Positions 8,305-16,722 of a DNA stretch of 54,084 nt are shown piece after piece. How positions within the stretch are numbered: position 1 is the first letter of the stretch; the number at the start of each line of letters is the position of its first letter. The translations under genes were made by a program, and so were the position numbers. The notes beneath the pieces were generated by a model that was given only the letters and a program-made list of their open reading frames with translations, did not search any database and was not told the DNA's origin. The stretch comes from Thauera sp. 2A1 (GTDB lineage: Bacteria > Pseudomonadota > Gammaproteobacteria > Burkholderiales > Rhodocyclaceae), in assembly GCF_009469595.2 (NCBI RefSeq), contig NZ_SSXV01000031.1:1-54084 (forward strand). The letters are read 5' to 3'.

Positions 8305-11040
8305 ATGAGCACACAAACCTACGGCTGGCGGTCGATCCGCCTGCGCCTGTTCCTACTCTTTGCGCTGGTCATCGCGGCGGTGCTGCTCTACGCCGTTCGC
8401 GATGTGATGACGCAGTGGCACGCCAGCGAGGCGATGGCCCGCGGCACGCAATACGCCGCGCTGTCGGTTCGCATCAACGGCGTGGTGCACGAGCTGCAGA
8501 AGGAGCGCGGGCTGTCGGCGGGCTACATCGGTTCGCGCGGCGCCCGCTTCACGCCAGAGCTGGCACAGCAGCAGGCGAGCACCGACAAGGCGCGCGAGGC
8601 GCTGGATGCGTGGCTGGTGACGGCCGACCCGGCCGTGCTGGGCGACGCCATCCTGAAGGCGGTGTCGGCGGCGCAGCAGCGGCTGGGCGAGCTGCAGGGT
8701 ACGCGCGGCAGGATCACCAGCTTCGGCCTGAGCGGCACGGACTCCTTCGCTTACTACACCGGCACCATCGAAGGCCTGGTCGCCGCGGTGGAGATCGCCG
8801 CCAACGCCGCCGAGGACGTGCAGCTCTCGCGCGGCATGTCGGCATACCTGATGTTCGTGCTGGCCAAGGAGCAGGCCGGGCGCGAGCGCGCGTCGGTCAA
8901 CGGCCTGTTCGCCTCGGACGGGCCCGCCGACGTGAGCCTGCGCCGTCGCATCATCACCATCCTCACCGCACAGGACACCTACCTGTCCAACTTCCGCTCG
9001 ATGGCCCCCAAGGCCTGGACCGATGCGCTGCAGGCGGTGCTCGACAGCGAGCACGGCCGCGAGACCGCGCGCATGCGCGGGGTCGCGCTGGAGCGCATGG
9101 AAACCGGCGGTTTCGGCATCGAGCCGGCGACCTGGTTCAACACCATCACGCGCAAGATCGATCTGCTGAAAGGCGAAGAGGACCGCATCGCCGGCGAGCT
9201 GATGGCACATGCGGACGCCCGCCACGACGCGGCTGCCAGGCAGTTCGTCATCGCGGTGGTGATGACGCTCGCCGTGCTGCTGGCGGCCGTCGTCTTCGGC
9301 CTGCAGGTCACCGGCCTGCTGCGCGGCCTGCGGCGCAACGCCGAGACGGCGCATCGCATCGCGCTGGGCCGGCTGGACGAGAAGATCGAGGTGCGCAACC
9401 TCAACGAGCTGGGCGAGATCGAATCGGCGCTCGCCGAGGTGCAGGCCAACTTGCACGCCATGATCGACGACGCGGCGCTGCTGTCGCAGGCGGCGGTCGA
9501 AGGACGCCTGGGCACGCGGGCGGACGCATCGCGCCACCAGGGGGATTACCAGCGCATCGTGCAGGGTGTGAACGACACGCTGGACGCGGTGATCGGGCCG
9601 CTGAACGTGGCGGCACAGTATGTGGACCGGATCGCGCGCGGGGACATTCCGCCGAAGATCACGGACAACTACAACGGTGATTTCAATGCGGTGAAGAACA
9701 ACCTGAACACCTGCATCGATGCGCTGTCGGGTCTGATCGCGGACATGCGGCACATGTCGGAGCAGCATGACCTGGGCGACATCGACGTGCGCATCGACGA
9801 GGGGCGCTTTGCGGGCGCGTACGCGACGATGGCGCACGGGGTCAATGGGATGGTGTTCGGTCACATTGCGGTGAAGAAGAAGGCGATGGCGTGCTTCGGG
9901 GAGTTCGGTCGGGGCAACATGGACGCGCCGATCGAGCAGTTCCCGGGCAAGAAGCGCTTCATCAACGACACGGTGGAGCAGGTGCGGGCCAACATCAAGG
10001 CGCTGATCGAGGACGCGAACATGCTGGCGCGGGCGGCGGTGGAAGGCCGGCTGGAGACGCGTGCGGACGCGAGCCGCCACCAGGGCGACTTCCGTTGCAT
10101 CGTCGAAGGGGTCAATGCGACGCTGGACGCGGTGATCGGTCCGATCAACGAAGTGAAGCGGGTGATGGTGGCGCTGTCGGGCGGGGACCTGACGCAGAAG
10201 ATCACCGACGACTACGCGGGCGACTTCCGGGTGCTGCAGGGCGCGGTCAATGAGTCGCTGGACAAGCTGGCCGAGATCATCGAGCAGGTGCGCGGCGCGG
10301 CCGACGCGCTGACCAATGCGGCGGGGCAGGTGTCGGCCACCGCGCAGAGCCTGTCGCAGTCGTCCTCGGAGCAGGCGGCGAGCGTGGAAGAGACCTCGGC
10401 GTCGATCGAGCAGATGAGCGCGTCGATCAACCAGAACTCGGAGAACGCGAAGATCACCGACTCGATGGCGACGAAGGCGTCGAGCGAGGCGGGCGAGGGC
10501 GGCGCGGCGGTGAAGTCGACGGTGGCTGCGATGAAGAACATCGCGGGCAAGATCGGCATCATCGACGACATTGCGTACCAGACGAACCTGCTGGCGCTCA
10601 ACGCGGCGATCGAGGCGGCGCGTGCGGGCGAGCACGGCAAGGGGTTCGCGGTGGTGGCGGCGGAGGTGAGGAAGCTGGCCGAGCGCAGCCAGGTGGCGGC
10701 GCAGGAGATCGGGGAGCTGGCGGGCAACTCGGTGCAGTTGGCCGAGCGCGCGGGCAGGCTGCTCGACGAGATCGTGCCGTCGATCAACAAGACCTCGGAC
10801 CTGGTGCAGGAGATCGCCTCGGCGAGCCATGAGCAGACGGCGGGGGTGGGGCAGATCAACAACGCGATGGGCCAGTTGAACAAGGCGACGCAGCAGAACG
10901 CGTCGGCCTCGGAAGAGCTGGCGGCCACCGCCGAGGAGCTGGGCGGGCAGGCCGGGCAACTGCAGGAGCTGATGGGCTTCTTCACCGTCGCAGGCGGTGT
11001 CGATGCCGCACGCGCGCGCCGCTACGCGGGCGCGTGGTAA
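8305..11040 (+). CDS. Methyl-accepting chemotaxis protein 2 with NIT sensor domain
   Basis: A 911-residue chemoreceptor. TM1 is at about 12-32 and TM2 at about 312-335. The roughly 280-residue periplasmic part contains ELQKERGLSAGYIGSRG, the hallmark of the NIT (nitrate- and nitrite-sensing) domain. HAMP, poly-HAMP-like repeats and the MCP signalling hairpin follow. The ATG at 8305 was chosen because the frame upstream is short and unconserved. From 9568 to 10997 it matches mcp1 almost base for base, but it ends soon after (ARRYAGAW) without the acidic tail of mcp1. NIT receptors are linked to nitrate/nitrite responses; that ligand is inference here. Confidence 0.92.
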   Translation: MSTQTYGWRSIRLRLFLLFALVIAAVLLYAVRDVMTQWHASEAMARGTQYAALSVRINGVVHELQKERGLSAGYIGSRGARFTPELAQQQASTDKAREALDAWLVTADPAVLGDAILKAVSAAQQRLGELQGTRGRITSFGLSGTDSFAYYTGTIEGLVAAVEIAANAAEDVQLSRGMSAYLMFVLAKEQAGRERASVNGLFASDGPADVSLRRRIITILTAQDTYLSNFRSMAPKAWTDALQAVLDSEHGRETARMRGVALERMETGGFGIEPATWFNTITRKIDLLKGEEDRIAGELMAHADARHDAAARQFVIAVVMTLAVLLAAVVFGLQVTGLLRGLRRNAETAHRIALGRLDEKIEVRNLNELGEIESALAEVQANLHAMIDDAALLSQAAVEGRLGTRADASRHQGDYQRIVQGVNDTLDAVIGPLNVAAQYVDRIARGDIPPKITDNYNGDFNAVKNNLNTCIDALSGLIADMRHMSEQHDLGDIDVRIDEGRFAGAYATMAHGVNGMVFGHIAVKKKAMACFGEFGRGNMDAPIEQFPGKKRFINDTVEQVRANIKALIEDANMLARAAVEGRLETRADASRHQGDFRCIVEGVNATLDAVIGPINEVKRVMVALSGGDLTQKITDDYAGDFRVLQGAVNESLDKLAEIIEQVRGAADALTNAAGQVSATAQSLSQSSSEQAASVEETSASIEQMSASINQNSENAKITDSMATKASSEAGEGGAAVKSTVAAMKNIAGKIGIIDDIAYQTNLLALNAAIEAARAGEHGKGFAVVAAEVRKLAERSQVAAQEIGELAGNSVQLAERAGRLLDEIVPSINKTSDLVQEIASASHEQTAGVGQINNAMGQLNKATQQNASASEELAATAEELGGQAGQLQELMGFFTVAGGVDAARARRYAGAW
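9568..10997 (+). repeat. Long direct repeat, copy 2 (mcp2 cytoplasmic half)
   Basis: This is the partner of 6105-7534. Bases 9616-10916 showed no difference from 6153-7453 on line-by-line reading. Third-base differences are found only at the two edges (9567, 9615, 10917 and two more before 10960). Identity that includes silent positions points to recent conversion or duplication rather than protein-level constraint. Confidence 0.93.
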
Positions 11041-11085
11041 GGCGCTGCGCCAACGCCGCTCGTTGAGCCTGCAGCCGGAGCCAAC

Positions 11086-11676
11086 ATGATCGAATGGAAC
11101 GCACTCAAGCCGCAGGAGATCGAGCGCATGTCGCACGGCATTGCCCCGGGCGAATGGGCGGTGGAGATGCAGCGGCCGCTCTCCACGCTGCTCGGCTCCT
11201 GCGTCGCGGTCTGCCTGTACGACCCGGCGGTGGGCGTGGGCGGCATGAACCACTTCATGCTGCCCAACATGCGCCGGCGTGATGGCAGCGCCGACGTCGA
11301 CACGCTGCTGTCGGGCGACTACGCGATGGAGGTGCTGCTCAACGGCATCCTCAACCGCGGCGGGGCACGCCACCGCCTCAAGGCGAAGGCTTTTGGCGGC
11401 GGCACCATCGTCAGCGGCATTGCCGCCTCGGGGATCGGCGCGCGCAATGCCGAGTTCGCGCGCGATTGGCTGGCGCGCGAGGGCATCGAGCTGGTGGCTG
11501 CCGATTTTCTCGGTGCCTGCTCGCGGAAGCTGCTGTTCGTGCCGGCCACGGGAGACGCGTGGTGTCGCCGCATGTCGAGCACGATGGCGAGCGCGCGCGA
11601 AGCGGTGGAGGCCGAGCTCGCCTATGCCGAATCGCTGCAGCGGCGTCCGCCCAAGTCCAGCGTCGAACTGTTCTGA
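11086..11676 (+). CDS. cheD: Chemoreceptor glutamine deamidase CheD
   Basis: A 196-residue CheD. The catalytic triad is visible: C39 in LLGSCVAVCLYD, H56 in GGMNHFMLP and T107 in FGGGTIVSG. The enzyme deamidates glutamines in chemoreceptors to create methyl-accepting glutamates and, in some species, interacts with CheC. No cheC is present here. It starts 45 bp after mcp2 and ends 15 bp before cheR, in the usual adaptation-gene order cheD-cheR-cheB. Its C terminus ends in a Pro-Lys-Ser-Ser-Val-Glu-Leu-Phe tail that resembles the end of the MCP-like protein (RIELF). Confidence 0.94.
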   Translation: MIEWNALKPQEIERMSHGIAPGEWAVEMQRPLSTLLGSCVAVCLYDPAVGVGGMNHFMLPNMRRRDGSADVDTLLSGDYAMEVLLNGILNRGGARHRLKAKAFGGGTIVSGIAASGIGARNAEFARDWLAREGIELVAADFLGACSRKLLFVPATGDAWCRRMSSTMASAREAVEAELAYAESLQRRPPKSSVELF

Positions 11677-11691
11677 GGCAGGTTCAAACAC

Positions 11692-12573
11692 ATGGAAACG
11701 ACAGTCCTCTCCGACGAGGAATTCGCGCTGTTCCGCAAGCTGATCCACCGCCTGGCGGGCATCAGCATGGCCGACACCAAGAAGCCGCTGGTCGTCGGCC
11801 GGCTGTCGCGCCGCCTGCGCCATCACGGCCTGGGGAGCTTCGGCGAGTATTACCGGCTGGTGTCTAGCGGCCAGCACGCCGAAGAGCTGCAATTGATGGT
11901 CGATCTGCTGACCACCAACGAAACCTATTTCTTCCGCGAGGCGGCGCATTTCGACTACCTGCAGGAGCTCGCGGCCAGCCGGCGCGGCCGCAGCTTCCGC
12001 GTGTGGAGCGGGGCCTCGTCGAGCGGCGAGGAGCCCTACACCATCGCCATGGTGCTGGCCGAAACGCTGGGGCTGTCGGCCAACTGGGAGGTGGTCGCTT
12101 CCGACATCAGCCTGACGGTGCTCGAACGCGCGCGCGCCGGGCTGTACCCGATGGAGCGCGGCCGTGGCATCCCGCCGGAACTGCTGAAGAAATACTGCCT
12201 GAAGGGTGTGCGCAGCCAGGAAGGCAATTTCCTCGTGTCGCCGCAGTTGCGCCAGCGCGTCGACTTCCGCCACATCAACCTCGTTGCGCCCGAGACCCGC
12301 GAACTGGGGCAGTTCGACGTGATCTTCCTGCGCAACGTGATGATCTACTTCGACAACGAGACCAAGCGCAAGGTGGTGGGCAACATGCTCCCGCACCTGC
12401 GCGAGGACGGCACCTTCATCGTCGGCCATTCCGAGACGCTCAGCGGCATCACCGACGATCTGGCGCCGCTGCGGCCCACGCTGTATGCCCGTCCGCCGCA
12501 TCGCCAGCATTTGCGCCAGCATGGCGGCCGGGCGAGCGGGGCGGCGTCGCTGCATGGCGGGGTGGCGCGATGA
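11692..12573 (+). CDS. cheR: Chemotaxis protein methyltransferase CheR
   Basis: A 293-residue CheR. The N-terminal helical domain (about 1-70) is followed by TTNETYFFR (74-82) and the SAM-binding loop SGASSSGEEPY (106-116). Further conserved parts are SDISLTVLERAR and the FDVIFLRNVMIYFD segment. It methylates receptor glutamates using S-adenosylmethionine. The last four bases overlap the first four of cheB (ATGA at 12570-12573), so the antagonistic methyltransferase and methylesterase are translationally coupled. A C-terminal Arg/His-rich tail of about 30 residues goes beyond the usual domain end. Confidence 0.95.
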   Translation: METTVLSDEEFALFRKLIHRLAGISMADTKKPLVVGRLSRRLRHHGLGSFGEYYRLVSSGQHAEELQLMVDLLTTNETYFFREAAHFDYLQELAASRRGRSFRVWSGASSSGEEPYTIAMVLAETLGLSANWEVVASDISLTVLERARAGLYPMERGRGIPPELLKKYCLKGVRSQEGNFLVSPQLRQRVDFRHINLVAPETRELGQFDVIFLRNVMIYFDNETKRKVVGNMLPHLREDGTFIVGHSETLSGITDDLAPLRPTLYARPPHRQHLRQHGGRASGAASLHGGVAR

Positions 12574-13646
12574 CGCGCCGGATCAAGGTCCTCATCGTCG
12601 ACGATTCCGCCGTCGTGCGGCAGACGGTGCGCCAGACGCTGGAGCGCGAGCCCGACATCGAGGTGGTCGGCGCCGCGTCCGATCCGTTGTTCGCAATGAC
12701 CCACATGGCGCGCGACTGGCCCGATGTCGTCGTGCTCGACATCGAGATGCCGCGCATGGATGGCCTGACCTTCCTGAAGAAGATCATGGCCGAGCGCCCG
12801 ACGCCGGTGGTGATCTGCTCCTCGCTTGCCGAGGCGGGTGCCGCGGCGACGATGCAGGCCCTGGCTGCGGGGGCGGCTTCCATCATCACCAAGCCCAAGA
12901 TGGGGGTGAAGCAGTTCCTCGAGGACAGCGCCAACGATGTCGCGCAGGCGGTGCGCGCAGCGGCGCGGGCGAACGCCAGCCGGCTGGTGCCGCGCACCGC
13001 GCCGCAGCCCCCCGCGCCCAAGCTCAGCGCCGACGCGGTGATCAGCGCCGGGTTGGGCAGCGGCGCGAACATGGTCCGCACCACCGAGCGCATCGTCGCC
13101 ATCGGCACCTCGACCGGCGGCACCCAGGCGCTGGAGGCGGTACTGACCCGGCTGCCGGCGGTGTGCCCGGGCATCGTCATCGTGCAGCACATGCCGGAAC
13201 GCTTCACCGCGATGTTCGCCGAGCGTCTCAATGCCCTGTGTGCGCTCGAGGTGCGCGAGGCGCGCCACGGCGACCGCGTGATGCCGGGGCGGGCGCTGAT
13301 CGCGCCCGGCGGCAAGCACATGATGCTGGCGCGCAGCGGCGCGCAATACACCGTGGAAGTCGTCGACGGCCCCTTGATCAACCGCCATCGCCCGTCCGTG
13401 GACGTGCTGTTCCGCTCCTGCGCGAAGTTTGCCGGTCGCAATGCGATCGGCGTGATCATGACCGGCATGGGCGACGACGGCGCGCGCGGCTTGAAGGAGA
13501 TGCACGACGCCGGCGCGAGCACGGTCGCCGAGGACGAATCCACCTGCGTGGTGTTCGGCATGCCGAAGGAGGCGATCCGCCTCGGTGCCGCCGACTGCGT
13601 GCTGCCGCTGGACAGGATTCCGGCGGCGATCATGAAGGCGTCCTGA
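12570..13646 (+). CDS. cheB: Protein-glutamate methylesterase/response regulator CheB
   Basis: A 358-residue CheB. The receiver domain has the DD pair at 11-12, the acceptor D57 and K108 region. A linker of about 35 residues rich in Ala, Pro and Arg follows. The methylesterase domain has S181 in GTSTGG, H207 in VQHMPE and D302/D303 in MTGMGDDGARG. Phosphorylated CheB removes methyl groups from receptors and can deamidate glutamines. The ATG overlaps the cheR stop. Although the frame is open far upstream, the receiver's first strand (IKVLIVDDS) fixes the start. It is the last gene of the che operon. Confidence 0.96.
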   Translation: MTRRIKVLIVDDSAVVRQTVRQTLEREPDIEVVGAASDPLFAMTHMARDWPDVVVLDIEMPRMDGLTFLKKIMAERPTPVVICSSLAEAGAAATMQALAAGAASIITKPKMGVKQFLEDSANDVAQAVRAAARANASRLVPRTAPQPPAPKLSADAVISAGLGSGANMVRTTERIVAIGTSTGGTQALEAVLTRLPAVCPGIVIVQHMPERFTAMFAERLNALCALEVREARHGDRVMPGRALIAPGGKHMMLARSGAQYTVEVVDGPLINRHRPSVDVLFRSCAKFAGRNAIGVIMTGMGDDGARGLKEMHDAGASTVAEDESTCVVFGMPKEAIRLGAADCVLPLDRIPAAIMKAS

Positions 13647-13825
13647 ACCGCCTTCAAGGACAGGGGGCGGCCAACCCGGCGTGCTCGCCCCGCGCGATTT
13701 TTTTCGAGATTTTGCTGTTTTCCTCCTGCCGTCCTGCGGCACAATCCTGCCCTGACGAGCGCAGGATACGCGCGTGGAGACTGCGCGTTCTGCGCTGAAG
13801 TGATTGAAATTAATGGAACATCAAG

Positions 13826-14278
13826 ATGAGTCAGACGCCTGAATTCGAGTGGGACGACCACTACCTGCTCGGCTATGCCGCCATGGACGACACGCATCGG
13901 GAATTCGTCGAATGCGTCGACGCGATGCTGACCGTGAGCGATGAGCAGTTTCCTGCCGCGCTGGACGCTTTCATCGACCACGCCACGCGCCACTTCGACC
14001 AGGAAAAGGAGTGGATGAGCGCCGACGGCTTTCCCGCGCGCGACTGCCACGTCGAGGAGCACGACAAGGTGATGGCGTCTTGCCTCGAGGTGAAGGAGCT
14101 GGTGGCCGCCGGCAACGTCGAGGTGGGCCGCGACCTTGCGCGCGCGCTGGTGGATTGGTTCCCCGGTCACGCCGACTACATGGATTCGGCGCTGGCGAAC
14201 TGGATGGTCAAGCGTGCGCACGATGGTTCCCCGCTCGTGCTGCGGCGCAAGAAGCCGCAGGCATCGGGCGACGAATGA
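13826..14278 (+). CDS. Bacteriohemerythrin
   Basis: A 150-residue single-domain hemerythrin. All seven diiron ligands are in place: H24, H56, E60, H75, H79, H115 and D120, in the family motifs DDTHREF, HFDQEKEWM, CHVEEHDK and WFPGHADYMD. Such proteins bind O2 reversibly and can deliver it to membrane oxidases or act as oxygen sensors. A 24-residue charged tail follows the domain. It lies 179 bp after cheB, with its own leader, and ahead of a strong hairpin. Its position next to chemotaxis genes is suggestive of aerotaxis, but that link is inference. Confidence 0.92.
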   Translation: MSQTPEFEWDDHYLLGYAAMDDTHREFVECVDAMLTVSDEQFPAALDAFIDHATRHFDQEKEWMSADGFPARDCHVEEHDKVMASCLEVKELVAAGNVEVGRDLARALVDWFPGHADYMDSALANWMVKRAHDGSPLVLRRKKPQASGDE

Positions 14279-14283
14279 GGCGC

Positions 14284-14308
14284 AGCCCCCGCCTCGACGG
14301 CGGGGGCT
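14284..14308. terminator. Bidirectional hairpin between convergent genes
   Basis: A perfect 10-bp stem (14284-14293 with 14299-14308) around a TCGAC loop lies between the stop of the bacteriohemerythrin and the stop of the minus-strand TonB receptor. It has no T-run on either side, so it is a weak intrinsic terminator at best, but its place between two converging genes fits a transcription barrier. Confidence 0.6.
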
Positions 14309-14312
14309 CAGT

Positions 14313-16493
14313 TCAGTAGCTGTAGCTGACGCGCACGCCGCCGAACAGGTTGCGTCCCGGTCCCGGCTCGTAGAAGCGGCCGCTGCGGTCGCCGACGATG
14401 ACCGAGCCGATGTACTTGCGGTCGAAGACGTTGTCCAGGCGCAGCAATTCCGTGATGGTCCACGGTCCGGAACGTTGTTCGGCGCTCAGGCGCAGGTTCA
14501 TCAGGGTGTAGGACTGCGCGGCGTGCTCGTCATTCAGGTCGTTCACGAACATGCGGCTGCGGTGAATGCCTTCCACTGCGGTGCTGAGGCCGTCGACCGG
14601 TTTCCAGCCCAGCTCGGCATAGGCGGTGAGCGCCGGCACGCCGGGCAGGTGGCGGCCTTCGGGCACCACGGTTCCTCCGCTGGTGAAGGCTTCGTCGTAG
14701 ATTGCCCGCATCGCGGTGACGGCGCCCCGTGCCGTCAGCGTGCGGCCGAGCTTGCTCTCGACCGCCACTTCCATGCCCTGGCGCAGCGTCTTGCCGGCGT
14801 TGGCGTAATAGGTGCGCCCGCCCTCGCTGCCGGCGACGACGATCTCGTCGTCGGTGTGGATCTGGAACAGCGCCGCATTCACTCGCGTCGCTTCGCCGAC
14901 GTAGGCTTTCACGCCGATCTCGGCCTGGCGGCTGTGCGAGGGTTTGAGGTCGAAGTTGAAGCCGCCGCGATTCGCCGGGTAGGAGAGCTCGTTCAGCGTC
15001 GGTGTCTCGAAGCCGGTGCCGAAGCTCGCGTACAGGTTCAGCAGCGGCGTCGCACGCCACAGCACGCCCACTGCCGGCGTGGTCTTGCGGAAGGTGAGCG
15101 ATCCGCTGTCGTCGCCATTGATGCCGACGATATAGCGGTCGTCGACCTTGAACTTCACCTCGCTATGGCGCACGCCGGCAGTGAAATCCCAGTCGCCCTG
15201 ACGCCACACCGCCTGCAGGTAGGGATCGGTACTGGTCACCGTGTCGATCTCGTTGCGGCGCAGGGCGCCTTTCACGCCCAGCAAGCTGCCGAAGAAGTTC
15301 TGGTAGCCCTGGCGGTCGTCCTCCGAGCGGTCGTAGTCGAGGCCCGTGGTCACCGTCAGGTGGCCGCTGCCCAGCGCGCGTTCGGCGATCCAGCGGGCGC
15401 CGAAGCCATAGAAACTGCGGTCGAAATCCACCACGCCACCGGGGTGGTTGAGCGATGATTGAAGGCTCTTCAGGATCGACTGGTACTGCGTCACGCTCCG
15501 CTCACCCGCATAGGCGGTGAGCTGCAGGCGGTCGGTGCCGAAGCGCCGCTCGTAGGTGGCGCCGCCCTGGATGTGCTCGATGCGTTTGCGCGTGCGGTAA
15601 TCGAGGGCCACCTGCTCGACCGCTCTCGCGTCGCGCTGATAGGTCTCCCACCGGATGCCGAGCGGATCGTCGGTGAAGGGTTGGCGCAGGCCGCTGGCGA
15701 GCAGCGTCAGCTTGCTGTCCTCGTCGGGCGCCAGCGTGATCTTGGCGAGGGCCTGATCGCGTCTGGCGGCGCTGTAATCGCGTTCGCCGTCGGTCTCGAA
15801 ATGGGAGGCGTCCAGCACGTAGCCGATGCCATTCACTTCGCCTTCGGCGCCGAGGTCGTACTTCAGCGTGCCGTGCTGGCCGCCGAGCAGGCCGGCACGC
15901 AGGCGTGGCGCACCCTTGCCGTCGCGCGAGAAGAGCTGGATCACGCCACCGGCGTGGTTGCCATAGATGGTCGCGAAGGGGCCGCGCAGCACCTCGATGC
16001 GTTCGGCGGTGTCGAGGTTGAACGTGGCCGCCTGCCCCTGGCCGTCCGGGTTGGTCGCCGGGATGCCGTCGGCGATGAGCTTGACGCCACGTACCCCGAA
16101 GGCGGCACGCGCACCGAAGCCGCGCACCGAGATCTGCAGGTCCTGCGCGTAGTTCTGGCGGTTCAGCACGACCACGCCCGGAACCCCGGACAGCACTTCG
16201 GAGGCGTTCACCCGCAGGCTCTCGTTGGTCACGCTGCCGACGTCGACGCCTTCGACCGAATAGGGCACATCGAAGGCTGAGGTTTCGACGCGGCTGCCGG
16301 TGATGATGACGGGTGCCATCACCTGCGACACCGGGGGCGTTGTGCCGCCCGCTTCCGGCGTCGCCTGCGAGTGGGCAAAGGGCGCCGCGAGGACGAGGCC
16401 CCAGGCCGACAGAGCATGAGCGATGGGGCGCAAGCCGTGGTGCTGCGGTCGTGTGATGCCGGGGCGTGAATGAGCGCGGCGTGATATGGGCAT
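14313..16493 (-). CDS. pqqU: TonB-dependent outer-membrane receptor, PqqU/YncD family
   Basis: A 726-residue receptor. The ATG at 16493 is preceded by AAGGAGGA at ideal distance, better than the upstream ATG at 16529. A signal peptide ends near HSQA. The plug has LSGVPGVVVLNRQNYAQDL, SVRGFGARAAFGVRG, DGIPATNPDGQGQ and EVLRGPFATIYG, and the barrel has GFETPTLNELSY, DDEIVVAGSEGGRT and FDRKYIGSVIV near the C terminus. From memory this closely tracks E. coli YncD (PqqU), the receptor shown to import pyrroloquinoline quinone. It is divergent from aorA, 229 bp apart. PQQ as substrate is inferred from family resemblance. Confidence 0.85.
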   Translation of the reverse strand: MPISRRAHSRPGITRPQHHGLRPIAHALSAWGLVLAAPFAHSQATPEAGGTTPPVSQVMAPVIITGSRVETSAFDVPYSVEGVDVGSVTNESLRVNASEVLSGVPGVVVLNRQNYAQDLQISVRGFGARAAFGVRGVKLIADGIPATNPDGQGQAATFNLDTAERIEVLRGPFATIYGNHAGGVIQLFSRDGKGAPRLRAGLLGGQHGTLKYDLGAEGEVNGIGYVLDASHFETDGERDYSAARRDQALAKITLAPDEDSKLTLLASGLRQPFTDDPLGIRWETYQRDARAVEQVALDYRTRKRIEHIQGGATYERRFGTDRLQLTAYAGERSVTQYQSILKSLQSSLNHPGGVVDFDRSFYGFGARWIAERALGSGHLTVTTGLDYDRSEDDRQGYQNFFGSLLGVKGALRRNEIDTVTSTDPYLQAVWRQGDWDFTAGVRHSEVKFKVDDRYIVGINGDDSGSLTFRKTTPAVGVLWRATPLLNLYASFGTGFETPTLNELSYPANRGGFNFDLKPSHSRQAEIGVKAYVGEATRVNAALFQIHTDDEIVVAGSEGGRTYYANAGKTLRQGMEVAVESKLGRTLTARGAVTAMRAIYDEAFTSGGTVVPEGRHLPGVPALTAYAELGWKPVDGLSTAVEGIHRSRMFVNDLNDEHAAQSYTLMNLRLSAEQRSGPWTITELLRLDNVFDRKYIGSVIVGDRSGRFYEPGPGRNLFGGVRVSYSY

Positions 16494-16592
16494 CTGGATC
16501 TCCTCCTTGGTGTCGTTTTTTGCAGACATCGTGTTGTTCCCGCATGCTAACCCGATGTGGCCGAGGGCGGACGCCGAAGGGTTTTCCCCCGG

Positions 16593-16620
16593 TTGACGGC
16601 TTCGAGTCGGCGAGTATTCT
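16593..16620 (+). promoter_or_regulatory. Putative sigma-70 promoter of the aor operon
   Basis: TTGACG at 16593-16598 and TATTCT at 16615-16620 are separated by 16 bases, about 100 bp before aorA. The -35 box matches five of six consensus bases and the -10 box four of six. It is the best promoter-like pair in the divergent pqqU-aorA region. Not experimentally supported. Confidence 0.45.
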
Positions 16621-16722
16621 GAAAAGCACGGACGCCCTCTCTGTGGGGCGCATCACGACACCCGGTGCGCGCGGCGAATCGCCGTCGCGTGCCGGCGGAT
16701 AACGAGTCCGAGGAGACCGTCG

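Noticed and set aside
8353..12555. 1400-codon open frame on the minus strand across mcp2, cheD and cheR
   Set aside because: It crosses three real genes on the opposite strand and has an unnatural His/Arg-rich composition.
13690..13706. Intrinsic terminator after cheB (T-run at about 13698-13704)
   Set aside because: The T-run is there but no adequate GC stem precedes it directly.
13800..13825. FNR box ahead of the bacteriohemerythrin
   Set aside because: TTGA and ATCAA half-sites are present but the spacing is far too long for an FNR site.
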